Origin: Serripes groenlandicus
Lineage: Eukaryota > Mollusca > Bivalvia > Cardiida > Cardiidae
Direction: 5' to 3'
Assembly (NCBI GenBank): GCA_031761405.1
Contig: JASEVX010000006.1
Coordinates: 33,049,359-33,113,358 of the forward strand
Length of the DNA: 64,000 nucleotides
Shown here: piece after piece, positions 1 through 10,800 of the stretch
How positions within the stretch are numbered: the first letter of the stretch is position 1
Layout of the letters: every line of letters starts with the position of its first letter
Notes under the pieces: model-generated
The model's input: only the letters and a program-made list of their open reading frames with translations
Told to the model about the DNA's origin: nothing
Databases searched by the model: none
Position numbers and translations under genes: made by a program

Positions 1-1441
1 TGGCTTGAAGGAATCTGAAAGTAGGTCACTTAAGGAACATTTCTACAAAATTATTTGAAAATCAGCCTGACACTTTCGAAGAAGAAGATTTTTTAAGTTT
101 TCACTATAGACATACAGTCAAACTTGCGATCAGCAGCCACCCAAGGGACATGATGAAACTGGCTGCTTAAGACAGGACCTGGTGGCTGCTTATCACAAGT
201 TTCATGACTTGGTCGGATTTGTTCAAGTCAGTTGACATAATATTACATATGTAACTGTTAGGAATAGTCATTACATTACAAATAGTAAATTGTCTTTATA
301 AACTTGTATTTAAACATTGTTATGAAGATTTGTAGCTTTTTTCTATCAAATATTTCATTGTGCTATCTATTATTTAGTTTAAACCGACGTTTACAACTAA
401 CTTGACTATCAAATACTTTTTTACTTCACTTTGAAATTCGCCGAATAACATATCCGGAAAAAAATAGCGTCCGAATCTAGGTCTACTTCTTGCAGAAAGT
501 TTTACTCGATAATCTTTAGATTTAAAATGGAAATGGCAATATAAATTGACTTGGGGCTTCAAATGGACATTAAATTTCGTTTTAACATATAAATGTACTT
601 TCTTTCGGTCTAAATCGCCCATAAATGTCTTTTTCAATTTATCAATTTTGCCCGACATAGTAAACAGAAAATAAACCAAAATCGCAACTTCTTGTTGATG
701 AATCATACAACTATCATTCGGCACACGTCGGCTGTTTTCGGTAACCTAGATCTAACATGTAAACAGATTACGCGTATGAAAAACCCCGACAATGTGATTG
801 TCACAGTATGCTTTATTACCTGTATGTATTAAACACCGATCATTTAACACCTTGCAAATCCAAGTCGTGTGTTGGTTGATTGACCGTTGAACACAATAAG
901 ATTACAGTTAATCTCGACCAATTAGTGTGGCCGCTGGCCGCGTTTCAAAGGGGACCGCTGATCAAGGCAGTTTATAGAGTATAATTGCTTGGGAGGGATT
1001 TAAAGTGACCGTTTAACGCCGGTGACCGCTGATCGCATGTGACCGCTTACACAAGTTTGACTGTATAAAGCAAAATAGCCCCGCCCCCCTGGCGGCCATG
1101 TTTTTCGACCAATCAACATGGCTTGAAGGAATCTGATAGAGGGTCATCCAAGGAACATTTCTACAAAATTATTTGACAATCTGACAATCAGTTTGGAAGA
1201 AGAAGAATTTTGAAGTTTTTTTCATTTCGTTGCCATGGAAACCAGAATTCTGCATGGATCTTAAAAATTTGAAGGAAATCTGTTGAGGTCATTGAGAGGA
1301 TGCTTTCTGTGAAGTTTCATCCCAATTGACCCACTGGTTACTGAGGAGAAGAAGTTGACGCACAACGGACGACGCACACCGCACGACGGACAAAAGGCGA
1401 TCCCAATAACTCACCTTGAGCAAAGCTCAGGTGAGCTAAAA
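1..1441 (+). mobile_element. TR-A array element, left end outside window, split by a pogo-like insertion
   Basis: Non-autonomous array element. About two monomers of the ~167 bp type are visible (motifs GCCCCGCCCCC, ATGGCTTGAAGGAATCTG, GGAACATTTCTACAAAATTA). They are followed by a GAAGTTTCAT spacer, an ACGG/ACGC-rich microsatellite (1359-1390) and the terminal hairpin CTCACCTTGAGCAAAGCTCA with 3' end GGTGAGCTAAAA. The layout matches 'pearl' elements of bivalves, which is family knowledge. Positions 1-112 and 1066-1441 form one continuous copy once the 949 bp insertion is removed. No coding capacity is seen. Confidence 0.85.
115..1063. mobile_element. pogo/Tigger-like (Tc1-mariner superfamily) non-autonomous DNA transposon
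   Basis: Inverted ends CAGTCAAACTTG (115-126) and CAAGTTTGACTG (1052-1063) are flanked by TA at 113-114 and 1064-1065. Removing the insert and one TA restores the TR-A monomer sequence around CATATAA, so the boundaries are base-exact. Sub-terminal GACCGCTGATC / GGTGGCTGCTTAT motifs recur near both ends. The TA duplication and the CAGTCAAAC-type end fit pogo/Tigger elements, which is family knowledge. A 116-codon open frame (374-724, minus) lies inside but I do not recognise it; no DDE transposase signature is evident. Confidence 0.8.
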
Positions 1442-1528
1442 ATGATTCCTCAATTATAGAGAGTTTCCATATTTTTGCCTAGATGTTTTCCAAATTTGTC
1501 TGCTTTTTTTTCGTATGTGGGAAAGGGT
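1442..1528. mobile_element. MITE-1 right arm, interrupted by TR-A
   Basis: Sequence directly after the TR-A end matches the right arm of MITE-1 (AATTATAGAGA ... GTCTGC ... CGTATGTGGGAAAGGG) and ends at TTAA (1529-1532). The left arm would lie upstream of the window, so TR-A probably inserted into this MITE. Confidence 0.65.
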
Positions 1529-1782
1529 TTAACATGAACTGATTGTGTTGATATTAATCTTCTCAGCTGGAAACTAGCAGAAGGCAAGAAAATGACGCCT
1601 GCTTTTTTCATATCTCAGGCTACTCAAACAGGAATTTATTTACACATAAGATTTATGTCTTAGAAATAAAACATAAGAAGCTGTGTAAATTGTCAAAAGT
1701 TGATATTCTTTGCACTTTTCATTTCTTTCATGCTTACCAACCTTTAAATAATAGTTTAACCCTTTCCGTTTTTTTGAAAACA
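1529..1782. other. no gene seen
   Basis: AT-rich sequence without a recognisable gene. A short MITE-1-like left end (TTTAACCCTTTCC) is visible near 1757-1770, just before the SINE fragment. Confidence 0.5.
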
Positions 1783-1890
1783 TTTGTTTTGTTTGTTTGT
1801 TTGGAGTTTAACGCCGCTTTCAACAGCTTTGGTCATATCACGGCGGTCAGTGCACCTACCCATGTTTTCCTGGCTTTCCCACACCAGTAC
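1783..1890 (-). mobile_element. SINE-III fragment (3' part)
   Basis: Read on the minus strand this is the 3' half of the SINE that is complete at 63088-63357, including the tail hairpin (CCGTGATATGACC ... GCGGCGTTAAAC) and a (CAAA)n tail. The tRNA-like head is missing; copy ends at ~1890. Confidence 0.75.
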
Positions 1891-1922
1891 ATGTACTTTC
1901 AGTAGTTATCTTCATAATTTGA

Positions 1923-2394
1923 AACAAGATGGCCATTTAAGATGGCCCTAAACTGATCAACTGAATATTTCTAAAGTGTTTACCTAAACGAGTCTATGTA
2001 AAACAAGTGATCCCCAGGGTGGGGCCATTTTTGACACCAGGGCTATAATTTGATCAATCTTGGTAGAGGTCCACTAGATGGAGTTAGATTTCAAATATCA
2101 ACTTTTAGACAAGATTTTTTAAAGTTATCTCCTATACAAGTATAATATTATGTAAAACAAGTGACCAGGGATGGGGCCATTTTTTACCCCAAGTTTCGGT
2201 AGAGGTCCACTAGATGAAGCTAGATACTAAATATCAAAACTTTTAGACAAGAAGTTTTTTCCCTATACAAGTCTATGTAAAACAAGTGACCCCATGGGCT
2301 ATAATTTTATTATGTTTAAAGCTAAAAGTTAACGACGGACAGAAAGTGATCAGAATAGCTCACCTTGAGCCTTTGGCTCACAGGAAATCTAAAA
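1923..2394 (+). mobile_element. TR-L element (class I ends, divergent core)
   Basis: Starts AACAAGATGGCC with a degenerate left hairpin and ends with a CACCTTGAGCCTTTGGCTCA hairpin followed by AAATCTAAAA. The core has ~2-3 imperfect repeats carrying GTAAAACAAGTGACC and TGGTAGAGGTCCACTAGATG, unlike the TR-A monomer. A short ACGGAC microsatellite precedes the right hairpin. The final GGTGATC is eroded to AGGAAATC. Confidence 0.7.
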
Positions 2395-3298
2395 ATCATG
2401 CATATATTTTGAAAAACAATAAATCTTGAGTTTTTACCTCACAACCGTGGGGTAGGAGTTATCCATTTCAAATCATGAGACTCACGATTGAACCTGGAGG
2501 GTTGGTAAGCAAGTTCTTTTTCAGTAGATGTTGTTCATAATCATACAACATAAAACTTGGGGAATCCAACTTTTTGGAGACAAAATCATTTGACTTTTCT
2601 TTCGCAAAAAATATGGCAGCTTCTCTTTAATTATAAATTGGCATTCTTCAAACATTGTAAGAAATGTCTATTCTACCAAGTTATTTAAAAATCTTCAGAC
2701 ACTTTTTGTCCAGAGACCTTTATCTTATCCAAACAAGACCCAGAAATAAATGTCTGTTACCAACATCTAGCCAGTTATTTCATATATATGCATGATCTCC
2801 TAATCTTTTACACAATCAATTGTTAAATGTTTTACGTGGCTTTGACAATTTATCAGTTATTTTCCTGTGTTTCCTGGGCAACTTTTTGATACATCTGCAA
2901 GGGTAAATTCCTATGCTTAGATTTTATGAATTTGAATCTTATACTGTAGCAGACATCACCAAGCTATGACCTTCAGCCTTCAATTATGACCTCTATTTCA
3001 TATGAAATTTTATGGAATACTGCGCAGAAATGAAAGTGCTTAATTGAGTGTGACTTCATTTTGTACAGACATATTATGATAACCACTGCAACCTTAACCT
3101 TTGACCTAGACTGCCTGAATGCAAACTCATCCAAGCTCTCTTGACACAGTTCTATTGTAAACAGTATGAAGGAAAGCTACAAACAAACTAGAATGGAGTA
3201 CTCAGCGGAGCACGTGTGTCAACTGCACCTGCTCATTGAAAGTGATGAAAAAGTGTGATGGACAGACAGACAGACGGACCAAGAGAGGCCGGACAAAA
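2395..3298. other. no gene seen; (ACAG/ACGG) tract at the right edge
   Basis: No coding evidence. Several TGACCTT-type motifs occur at 2965-3110. An ACAGACAGACGGAC tract at 3260-3280 followed by GGCCGGACAAA looks like the microsatellite of a decayed TR element abutting TR-H. Confidence 0.5.
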
Positions 3299-5202
3299 AA
3301 CAAGAGGGCCAAGATGGCCCTAAATCGATCACCTAATTGATAGTAAATTAGTAGCAAATATTTAACTGCAAATATCTGGGAAAATTTTATCAGGTAGTGT
3401 AAATGAAACTGCAAAGGAGTGGACACTTCTCAAGAAACAGCTTATCAGTAAAGGCCATTTATATCTTGAAATCTAACAAGAACTTTAATAAGAATGGAAT
3501 TATAAAGTTTTTGTCATTTTGCACCTTTCCTGATGCCGCCTTGCTGCCCTGTTTTTCAACGAAATCAATATGGCTTCAACAGTTTATTTAGAGGGTCACT
3601 TAAGGAACATTTCTACCAAATTATCTTGCAATCGCACAAGTAGATTATGGAGGAAAAGGATTTTAAAATTTGGGTATTTTTCTCACTTTCTGATGCCGCA
3701 GCAACCAAAGTTATCAATGGAATTTAAATCTTTGAACAATTTTGAAAGAGGACCACCAAAGGAACATTCTTGATACGTATTATATTTTCTTAAAATCAGA
3801 CAAACACTTTCATAAAAATGGAATTTTCAAATTGTGTCATTTTGCCCCTTTTCTGATGCCGCCTGACTGCCATGTTTTTCGACCAATCAGTATGGCTTGA
3901 ACAGTTTTTATAGAGGGTCACCCAAGGAACATTTCTACCAAATTATATTTGAATCTGACAGGCAGATTCGGAGGAGGAGATTTTTAAAGTTTGGACATTT
4001 TGTCCCCTTTCTGATGCCGCAGCAACCAAAGTTCTCATTGGAATTTTAATCTTTGAACAATTTTGAAAGAGGACCACCAAAGGAACATTCCTGTGATGTT
4101 TTGTGGAAATTGGTCTATTGGAATGGTAGGAGTTGGTTGTCATTTGTAGCTAAAAGTTCAATTTACCCCTTTTGAGATGACGCCTGGTTGCTATGATTGT
4201 GTAACCAATCAAAACGCATTAATCAAATTAAATAGAGGATCATTACAGTAAGATTCATATTATATTTTCTTAAAATCAGACAAGCACTTTCATAAAAATG
4301 GAATTTTCAAATTCTGTCATTTTGCCCCTTTTTTGATGCCGCCTGACTGCCATGTTTTTCGCCCAATCAGTATGGCTTGAACAATTTTTATAGAGGGTCA
4401 CCCAAGGAACATTTCTACCAAATTATATTTGAATCTGACAGGCAGATTCGGAGGAGAAGATTTTTAAAGTTTGGACATTTTGTCCCCTTTTCTGATGCCG
4501 CAGCAACCAAAGTTCTCATTGGAATTTAATCTTTGAACAATTTTGAAAGAGGACCACCAAAGGAACATTCCTGTGATGTTTTGTGGAAATTGTTCTATTG
4601 GAATGGTAGGAGTTGGTTGTCATTTGTAGCTAAAAGTTCAATTTACCCCTTTTGTGATGACGCCTGGTTGCTATGATTGTGTAACCAATCAAAACGGCTT
4701 AAACAAATTAAATAGAGGATCATTACAGTAAGATTCGTATTATATTTTCTTAAAATCAGACAAGCACTTTCATAAAAATGGAATTTTCAAATTTTGTCAT
4801 TTTGCCCCTTTTTTGATGCCGCCTGACTGCCATGTTTTTCGCCCAATCAGTATGGCTTGAATAATTTTTATAGAGGGTCACCCAAGGAACATTTCTACCA
4901 AATTATATTTGAATCTGACAGGCAGATTCGGAGGAGAAGATTTTTAAAGTTTGGACATTTTGTCCCCTTTTCTGATGCCGCAGCAACCAAAGTTCTCATT
5001 GGAATTTAATCTTTGAACAACTTTGAAAGAGGCCAACCAGAGGAACAGTCCTGTGATGTTTCACGGAAATTGTCCTTGGAGTTTGGGAGGAGATGATGTT
5101 TAAAGCTAATAGTTAACGCCGGACGGACGGACGGACGACGGACGACGGACAAAAAGTGATCAGAATAGCTCACCTTGAGCCTTCGGCTCAGGTGATCTAA
5201 AA
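3299..5202 (+). mobile_element. TR-H array element with 480 bp higher-order repeat
   Basis: Left end AACAAGAGGGCCAAGATGGCCCT followed by GATCACCT. The array alternates three related ~160 bp monomers (GATGCCGCCTGACTGCC, GATGCCGCAGCAACC and GATGACGCCTGGTTGC types). The TATATTTTCTTAAAATCAGA block recurs at 3781, 4261 and 4741, exactly 480 bp apart. The right side has (ACGG)n at 5119-5152 and hairpin CACCTTGAGCCTTCGGCTCA, then GGTGATCTAAAA. Confidence 0.88.
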
Positions 5203-5590
5203 AAGTAATCCCTAAGTGCCTACCACGCTACGCGGGGTGACACAACAAAAGTGCTAGAGCAATAACATATTTTTTGTAGTTCAAAGTATTATAGCCTCTT
5301 TCATCTCCTGTGATAATGAAACTTTCCAGCCACGAATGAAAGTGCTGGAGAAATCATGTCCATCCGTTCATATGGATGGATAAAAGGTCAATTAAGGGTA
5401 AACAATATTATATCATAAATGACGTCGCCGGGAGTGTAATAAAGCCATTGTATAAATTGCGCATTCAACTAGTGTAATAACAATGCTACGTAACGTCATA
5501 ATGAAAAGCATTGAAAATGACCGCGCTATATAGCGACGTTATATATATTTTGCGCTAATAATCGTCGAATTGGAATTTATGATATAAATA
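5203..5590. other. no gene seen
   Basis: AT-rich. Short inverted motifs (ATATCATAAAT near 5411 and ATTTATGATAT near 5576; GACGTCGC and GCGACGTT) suggest a decayed palindromic element, but no ends can be fixed. Confidence 0.4.
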
Positions 5591-5678
5591 GAATATAACA
5601 TTCGAGGTCATTCAATACAAAATTTTATTAAACTCATTTAATAAAATGTCGTATTGAATGACCACGAATGTAATATCC
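5591..5678. repeat. inverted repeat, 42 bp arms, 4 nt loop
   Basis: Arms 5591-5632 and 5637-5678 pair with about five mismatches around the loop CTCA. The central part of each arm reads GGTCATTCAATAC / GTATTGAATGACC. It could be the core of a fold-back MITE. Confidence 0.75.
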
Positions 5679-5869
5679 TCTTTTTATTTGTCCCCCAAAT
5701 TCTATAGTGTTGGCGTAAACAGTTAACAAGATGTACAATGAGAACATTGTCATCCCACTGTTCCTCTTACCTGTAGCCAGTATTGCTAAACATTTTTAAT
5801 GTGAATAATCTCCTGAATACAATTTATGGACACACAAAATTTCATGACCTAAGCGCATACATTATTTAA

Positions 5870-6031
5870 CCTTTTCCCTCATATAGAGGCATTGGCAGGC
5901 AACTATTGAAAACATTGTGACAAAGGGAGAAATTGCTCATAATGAGCAATCCCTCCTTTTGCCACAATGTTTTCAACTCTTTAACAATTACAGAGAATTT
6001 TCATATTTTTGTGTTGTATGAGGGAAAAGGG
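5870..6031. mobile_element. MITE-1, internally deleted copy
   Basis: Left end CCTTTTCCCTCATATAG after TTAA (5866-5869). Right end ATGAGGGAAAAGGG before TTAC (6032-6035). The central hairpin AAATTGCTCATAATGAGCAAT is flanked by GTGACAAAGG / CTTTTGCCAC. At 162 bp it is shorter than the 222 bp full form. Confidence 0.8.
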
Positions 6032-6206
6032 TTACATTATTTTTTAATAAAATAATCCAAGACTTAACCAAGACCTCTCTGATGAAACAAGAAGGGAACA
6101 ACAAATTATTAACCAAAATTATTCTACATTATTGCACTGGGACAATAACAGAACATTTTACAGCAGCGAATTTGCACTTATAATATGAGCTTGTTCATGG
6201 TAAAAC

Positions 6207-6465
6207 TGCCTCGGCTGTGTAGTGGTAGAGCATTCGCCTCGGTGCGGGAGGTCATAGGTTTGATCCCCAGGTCATACCAAAGACTATAAAAATGGTAGTA
6301 ATGGCTGCCATCCTTGGCGCTCAGGGTTGCAGGGTTTAAGCATTGCGACTGACTGGCTGGTGTCAGGATAAATGGACCTGAAGTTCTGGTAACTTACCTG
6401 GATATGCCGCGATATAACTGCAGATTTGTTGAAAGCGGCGTAAAATACCAAACAATCGATCAACC
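6207..6465 (+). mobile_element. SINE-I, tRNA-derived
   Basis: The tRNA-like head at 6207-6280 has an A-box-like TGTAGTGGTAGAGC and a B-box-like GGTTTGATCCC. A body (CAAAGACTATAAAAATGGTAGT...) follows, then the tail hairpin CCGCGATATAACTG ... GCGGCGTAAAA with a CAATCGATC end. It is not a functional tRNA because the acceptor and anticodon stems do not close. No target duplication is obvious. Confidence 0.8.
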
Positions 6466-6620
6466 TGTCCATCTAATCAAGATCTAAACTGTTCACATAA
6501 TATACTTACAAAAGATAAGCTTCCGTCAACTTGTGTGGATTCTGATCAGATTGACTAGATAAGGACGAGTAAACCAGTCTTTTCCCCACCTTTATCTCTC
6601 TTATAACTCAATCAAACCCT

Positions 6621-6681
6621 ATGTTGTGGGTACTCAAAAGAATCGTCTCACTGAGACGATTCTTTTGAGTACCCGCAACAT
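6621..6681. repeat. near-perfect palindrome, 30 bp arms
   Basis: Arms 6621-6650 and 6652-6681 pair with a single mismatch around a 1 nt centre. Each arm carries GGGTACTCAAAAGAATCG. The flanks do not match any repeat family in the window. Confidence 0.9.
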
Positions 6682-6986
6682 ATCGTTAGAGTGTCAAATA
6701 ATAATTTTGGAATGTGTAATACGCACATTATCTAGATCTCTGATGATGTACAGGAGGTTCTGACTACACACTGTTCAGATATGTCAGCTTGTACCTTTTC
6801 TCATGCACTGAATCAAAATCGAATTTGTTATTGTCTGCAGGAGACATCAGCATAAATGAAGACAAATCCAGCCGTCTGTTGCAGACGTAATGTCATTCCA
6901 AATTAACGTTCCATGACAACATAATCTTCATCAAAATATGATCTACACAGATATAATGGTCATAACTTGTCTCCTATCACAATAAA
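6682..6986. other. no gene seen
   Basis: No repeat or coding signal recognised. A short inverted motif GTGTAATACGCAC lies near 6714. Confidence 0.4.
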
Positions 6987-8516
6987 TCTTTCCGACATGC
7001 AACACCTCTGCAGCAGACAACATTGAAACAAGAGGGCCATGATGGCCCTCGATCTCTCACCCAATTTTTTTTTTTCACTTTAGCCATATAAGGCAAAACA
7101 ACCCTGCCTCCTCGCGGCCATGTTTTTTTATTAACAAAAACCATATGGCTGGAAGGAATCTCAAAGAGAATGATCCAAGGAACATTTCTACAAAATTATT
7201 TAAACAAGAGGGCCATGATGGCCCTGGAATCGCTCACCTGATTTTTTTTTTTTTTCACTTTAGCTATATAAGCCCCGCCCCCTGGTGGGCATAGTTTCCG
7301 ACCAATCAACTTGGCTTGAAGGAATCTGATAGAGGGTCACCCTAGGAACATTTCTACAAAATTATTTGAAAATCGGCCGGACATGTACTTTCGTAGAAGA
7401 AGATTTTTAACTTTTCACTATAGCCATATAAGGCAAAATAGCCCCGCCCCCCCTGGTGGCCATGTTTTTCAACCAATCAACTTGGATTAAAGGAACCTGA
7501 TAGAAGGTCATACAAGGAATATTTCTACAAAATTATTTGAAAATCGGTCTGACACTTTGGGAGGAGAAGATTTTTTAAGTTTTCACTATAGCCATATAAG
7601 GCAAAATAGCCCCGCCCCCTGGCGGCCATGTTTTTTGACCAATCAACATGGCTTGAAGGAATCTAATAGAGGGTCATCCAAGGAGCATTTCTACAAAATT
7701 ATTTGAAAATCTGCCAACCAGTTTGGGAGAAGAAGATTTTTTAAGTTTTCACTATAGCCATATTAGGCAAAATAGCCCTGCCCACTGGCGGCCATATTTT
7801 TCGACCAATCAACATGGCTTGAAGGAATCTGATAGTGGGTCACTAAAGGAACATTTCTACAAAATTATTTGAAAATCGGCCTGACACTTTCGGAGGAGAA
7901 GATTTTTTAAGTTTTCACTATAGCCATATAAGGCAAAATAGCCCCGCCCCCCTGGCGGCCATGTTTTTCGAACAATCAACATGGATTGAAGGAATCTGAT
8001 AGAGGGTCATCCAAGGAACATTTCCACAAAATTATTTGAAAATAGGCCTGACACTTTCGGAGGAGAAGATTTTTTAAGTTTTCACTATAGCCATATAAGG
8101 CAAAATAGCCCCGCCCCCCCTGGCGGCCATGTTTTTCGACCAATCAACACGGCTTGAAGGAATCTGATAGAGGGTCATCCAAGGAACATTTCTACAAAAT
8201 TATTTGAAAATATGCCAACCAATTCGGGAGAAGAAGAATTTTGAAGTTTTTTCGGTTTCGTTGCCATGGAAACCAGAATTTTGCATGGATCCCAAAAATT
8301 TGAAGGAATTCTGGTGAGGTCATTGAGAGGATGCTTTCTGTGAAGTTTCATCCAAATTGACCCACTGGTTACTGAGGAGAAGAAGTTGACGCACGCCGGA
8401 CAAAAGGCGATCACAATAACTCACCTTGAGCAAAGCTCAGGTGAGCTAAAAACACATTGTCTTCAATAGTTGTCTGCAGCAGATATACGTCCAAATGCTC
8501 TTCATGAGGGAAAGGG
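6987..8516. mobile_element. MITE-1 split by TR-A
   Basis: Left fragment 6991-7026 (ACACCTCTGCAGCAGACAACATTG) and right fragment 8453-8516 (CACATTGTCTTCAATAGTTGTCTGCAGCAG ... ATGAGGGAAAGGG) are the two arms of one MITE-1. They are separated by the TR-A copy at 7028-8451. The left terminus has decayed. Confidence 0.65.
7028..8451 (+). mobile_element. TR-A array element with a duplicated left end
   Basis: A left end with hairpin AGGGCCATGATGGCCCT appears at ~7030 and again at ~7207. The first is followed by only one monomer before the second starts. Five to six ~167 bp monomers follow (7260-8230), then the GAAGTTTCATCCAAATTGACCC spacer, a shortened microsatellite and hairpin CTCACCTTGAGCAAAGCTCA with GGTGAGCTAAAA. 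The repeated left end suggests an aborted or nested copy. Confidence 0.88.
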
Positions 8517-8848
8517 TAAGGTATCAGAGAACCAACTGTAACAGTTCTTGCGATCTTCATCACAAATTTGGCTTGAGTGGAGCCACCATAGCATTGTTTT
8601 TAACGAAGGGGACTATCTATCCAGGGGTTTTGTGTTTAAACCTAAACTTTACCATTCATTCTATCCTTTTATTTACACAATCCATTGTGACTAGTGTCAT
8701 TAATTTTCAACCAGAGGGTTAAATATTCATTGTGAAAAGGTAGCCAGTTACCTGCGAAGTTATGGTGCAAGACAGTGTTCTGGCGGACGTGATATAATAC
8801 CGTTGAAAATAGCATCAAACTTCTATCAATGAATCTAACACTTTTGAG

Positions 8849-8849
<1 letters not shown>
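8517..8849. other. no gene seen
   Basis: A 75-codon open frame (8495-8722, plus) begins in the MITE-1 arm and has no recognisable domain. It is treated as chance. Confidence 0.4.
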
Positions 8850-8883
<34 letters not shown>

Positions 8884-9131
8884 GTTTTACGTCACTTTCA
8901 ACGATGATTCAGTTATATCATGGCGTTCCCTGGGTAAGTTACCTGCAGTTCTACTTGTCCATTTATTCTGACACCGGCCAGTCAGTCGTGATGCTAACCC
9001 CACAACCCTGAGTGCCAAGGAGGGCAACCATTACTTCCATTTTCAAAGTCTTTTGTTTGACCGTGCCCGGGATCAAAACCTGCGACCTCCAGCATCAGAT
9101 GTGGATGCTCTACAGCTACACCACTGAGGCA
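8850..9131 (-). mobile_element. SINE-I, minus strand, with (GATT)n tail
   Basis: Read on the minus strand: tRNA-like head (GCCTCAGTGGTGTAGCTGTAGAGC; B-box-like GGTTTTGATCCC), body, tail hairpin with CCATGATATAACTG and a (AATC)n simple-repeat end of about eight units (8850-8881). Same family as 6207-6465. Confidence 0.82.
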
Positions 9132-9220
9132 ATTCTCAATTAGCAAGAAGAGGGATATATATAAATCAAGAAATAGCAATTATTGTCACCTGTCTGGCAG
9201 CAAAATCTCACATTATATTT

Positions 9221-9460
9221 CGAGAGCTTGGCATGAAACGGTTGTAACTAAAAACCTATTTCGAAAACCCTGGTTTAGGGACAATTTTGACACCTTTGTA
9301 AACAATGCAAATTTAGGTGCCATTGCTCAGAACGAGCAATGGCACCTAAATTTCCATTGTTTACCAAGAAAAATTAGTTTATAAAGACTTCATGGCGAGG
9401 TGATTAACCTTGATAAAAAAATACAAATTTTAGTTACATTCATTCCACGCCATGCCCTCG
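9221..9460 (+). mobile_element. MITE-2 copy 1
   Basis: Ends CGAGAGCTTGGCATGAAACG and, inverted, the sequence ending CACGCCATGCCCTCG; inverted ends of ~30 bp extend to GTAACTAAAA. Flanked by ATTT on both sides (9217-9220, 9461-9464). The centre is a second palindrome with 25 bp arms (9304-9328 and 9334-9358). A second copy in opposite orientation is at 51205-51455. Superfamily not assigned. Confidence 0.82.
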
Positions 9461-9490
9461 ATTTGCAAACCCAATCTTGTCTTACCTTAA

Positions 9491-9716
9491 CCCTTTCCCT
9501 CATACATCAAATCTGCAGCAGACGACTTTGAACATATTTTGTCAAAAAATAGAAAATCTCTATAATTGAATGGATTAAACCTATGACTAAAAGTGGAAAA
9601 AATTGTGGCAAAAGAAGAAATTGCTCGTTTTGGGCAATTTCTTCTTTTGTCACTATGTTTTCAAAAAGCCATCTGCTGCAGAGGTGTCAGAGAAAGCGTC
9701 TATTTGAGGAAAAGGG
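9491..9716 (+). mobile_element. MITE-1, complete, TTAA duplication
   Basis: CCCTTTCCCTCATA at the left and TTGAGGAAAAGGG at the right, between TTAA at 9487-9490 and 9717-9720. The internal order matches the family: CTGCAGCAGACGACTTTGAA, CTCTATAATTGAATGGAT, the AAATTGCTCGTTTTGGGCAATTT hairpin, then the second CTGCTGCAGAGG arm. TTAA target use is typical of piggyBac-type elements. Confidence 0.92.
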
Positions 9717-9720
9717 TTAA

Positions 9721-9866
9721 ATGGAAAGTAAAATTACTGAAGAAATTTGAAGAAGTTGTGGCAAATGGAGAAATTGCTCATTATGAGCAATTTCACATTA
9801 TGTCACAATGTTTTCAAAAGTCGTCTGCTGCAGAGGCATCAAAAAGCATCTATATGTGGGAAAGGG
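9721..9866. mobile_element. MITE-1, right-hand part, abutting the previous copy
   Basis: Begins directly after the TTAA of the preceding copy without its own left end. Contains the central hairpin AAATTGCTCATTATGAGCAATTT and right arm GTCGTCTGCTGCAGAGGCATC, ending TATGTGGGAAAGGG before TTAA (9867-9870). Confidence 0.75.
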
Positions 9867-9899
9867 TTAAACATTTTGATTGTGATTTTAAACTGATCC

Positions 9900-10505
9900 T
9901 AAATACAACAAATCTGTAGTTGACGACTTTGAAAATATTTGATTAAACTATGAAAGCTCTTTATATGGGTAAACAAATCGGCGGCGATGTTTCCCGTCAA
10001 TAGGTAATGTGTATGAACTTTGCAAAACTTTGCTATACCGTCTTTCCAAAATTTTTGTCCAGAGTGGATTTTTCGATGCGGTCACGATTATGATACGTTT
10101 TGATAATTATTTGGATGAAAAGAAAAAATCGAAACAAAAAAACCTTATATAGAGGAAATAATTAAATATGATAATATGTACTCGATTATGAAAGAGCAAA
10201 AGTAATTTTATGTGAGATCATTTGCATTTAATAATACTCGTCGACTATTTCTAAAACGAGTTCAAATAAGAACTCCTAAGGGTTTTCTGACTTTCAAGAA
10301 ATTACAAATCCAAATTCCTGTAATATGACGTCATTGTATTAGCGTAACGTCATCATAGTATGACGTCCTTCTATTAGCGTTACACGCTGTGGTTGATGTC
10401 TTTGAAAACATTTGGTTAAACTATGAAAGCTCTTTATAAATGATGGAACAATTCTTGATTAAAATTGAAAGCGTTGTGGCAAAAGGAAAACATTGCTCAT
10501 TGAAT
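9900..10505. repeat. MITE-1 fragments and a short direct repeat
   Basis: Two related left-arm fragments (about 9903-9960 and 10387-10505) share TTTGAAAA...ATTTG.TTAAACTATGAAAGCTC. Between them a ~26 bp direct repeat (10323-10348 and 10358-10383) carries ATGACGTC..T.TATTAGCGT.AC, including a palindromic TGACGTCA. No gene seen. Confidence 0.55.
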
Positions 10506-10581
10506 TTATTTCGCATTTGAGCTGCTTATTTTCAGAGAATTCTGGTGCTGGGTTCTTGCATGGCACATGATTAACTCTTAA

Positions 10582-10800
10582 CCCTTTCCCACATACATCA
10601 AATCTGCAGTGGACAACTTTAAAAACATCTCGAAAACATGGCAATTCTCTATAAATGAAGGTTTAATTACCGTAAAAAGTTAAAAATGTTGTGGCGAAAG
10701 AAGAAATTGCTTGTTTTGAGCAATTTCTCCTTTTGTCATAATGTTTTCAAAAGTCAAGTACGGCAGAAGCTACAGAGGCGTCTATATGAGGTAAAGGGGC
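10582..10800 (+). mobile_element. MITE-1, decayed right end
   Basis: Left end CCCTTTCCCACATACATC after TTAA (10578-10581). Central AAATTGCTTGTTTTGAGCAATTT hairpin present. The right end reads ATGAGGTAAAGGGGCA, so the terminal TTAA is lost. Confidence 0.78.

Noticed and set aside
7203..8451. GCCCCGCCCC motifs as GC-box promoters
   Set aside because: They recur once per monomer in TR-A and belong to the repeat; there is no gene downstream.
9593..9919. Open frames inside MITE-1 copies (also near 11497, 26156, 32735, 45965, 51679)
   Set aside because: The same peptide-like string recurs because the MITE is repetitive, on both strands and in several frames, and is interrupted at random. No selection for coding is visible.
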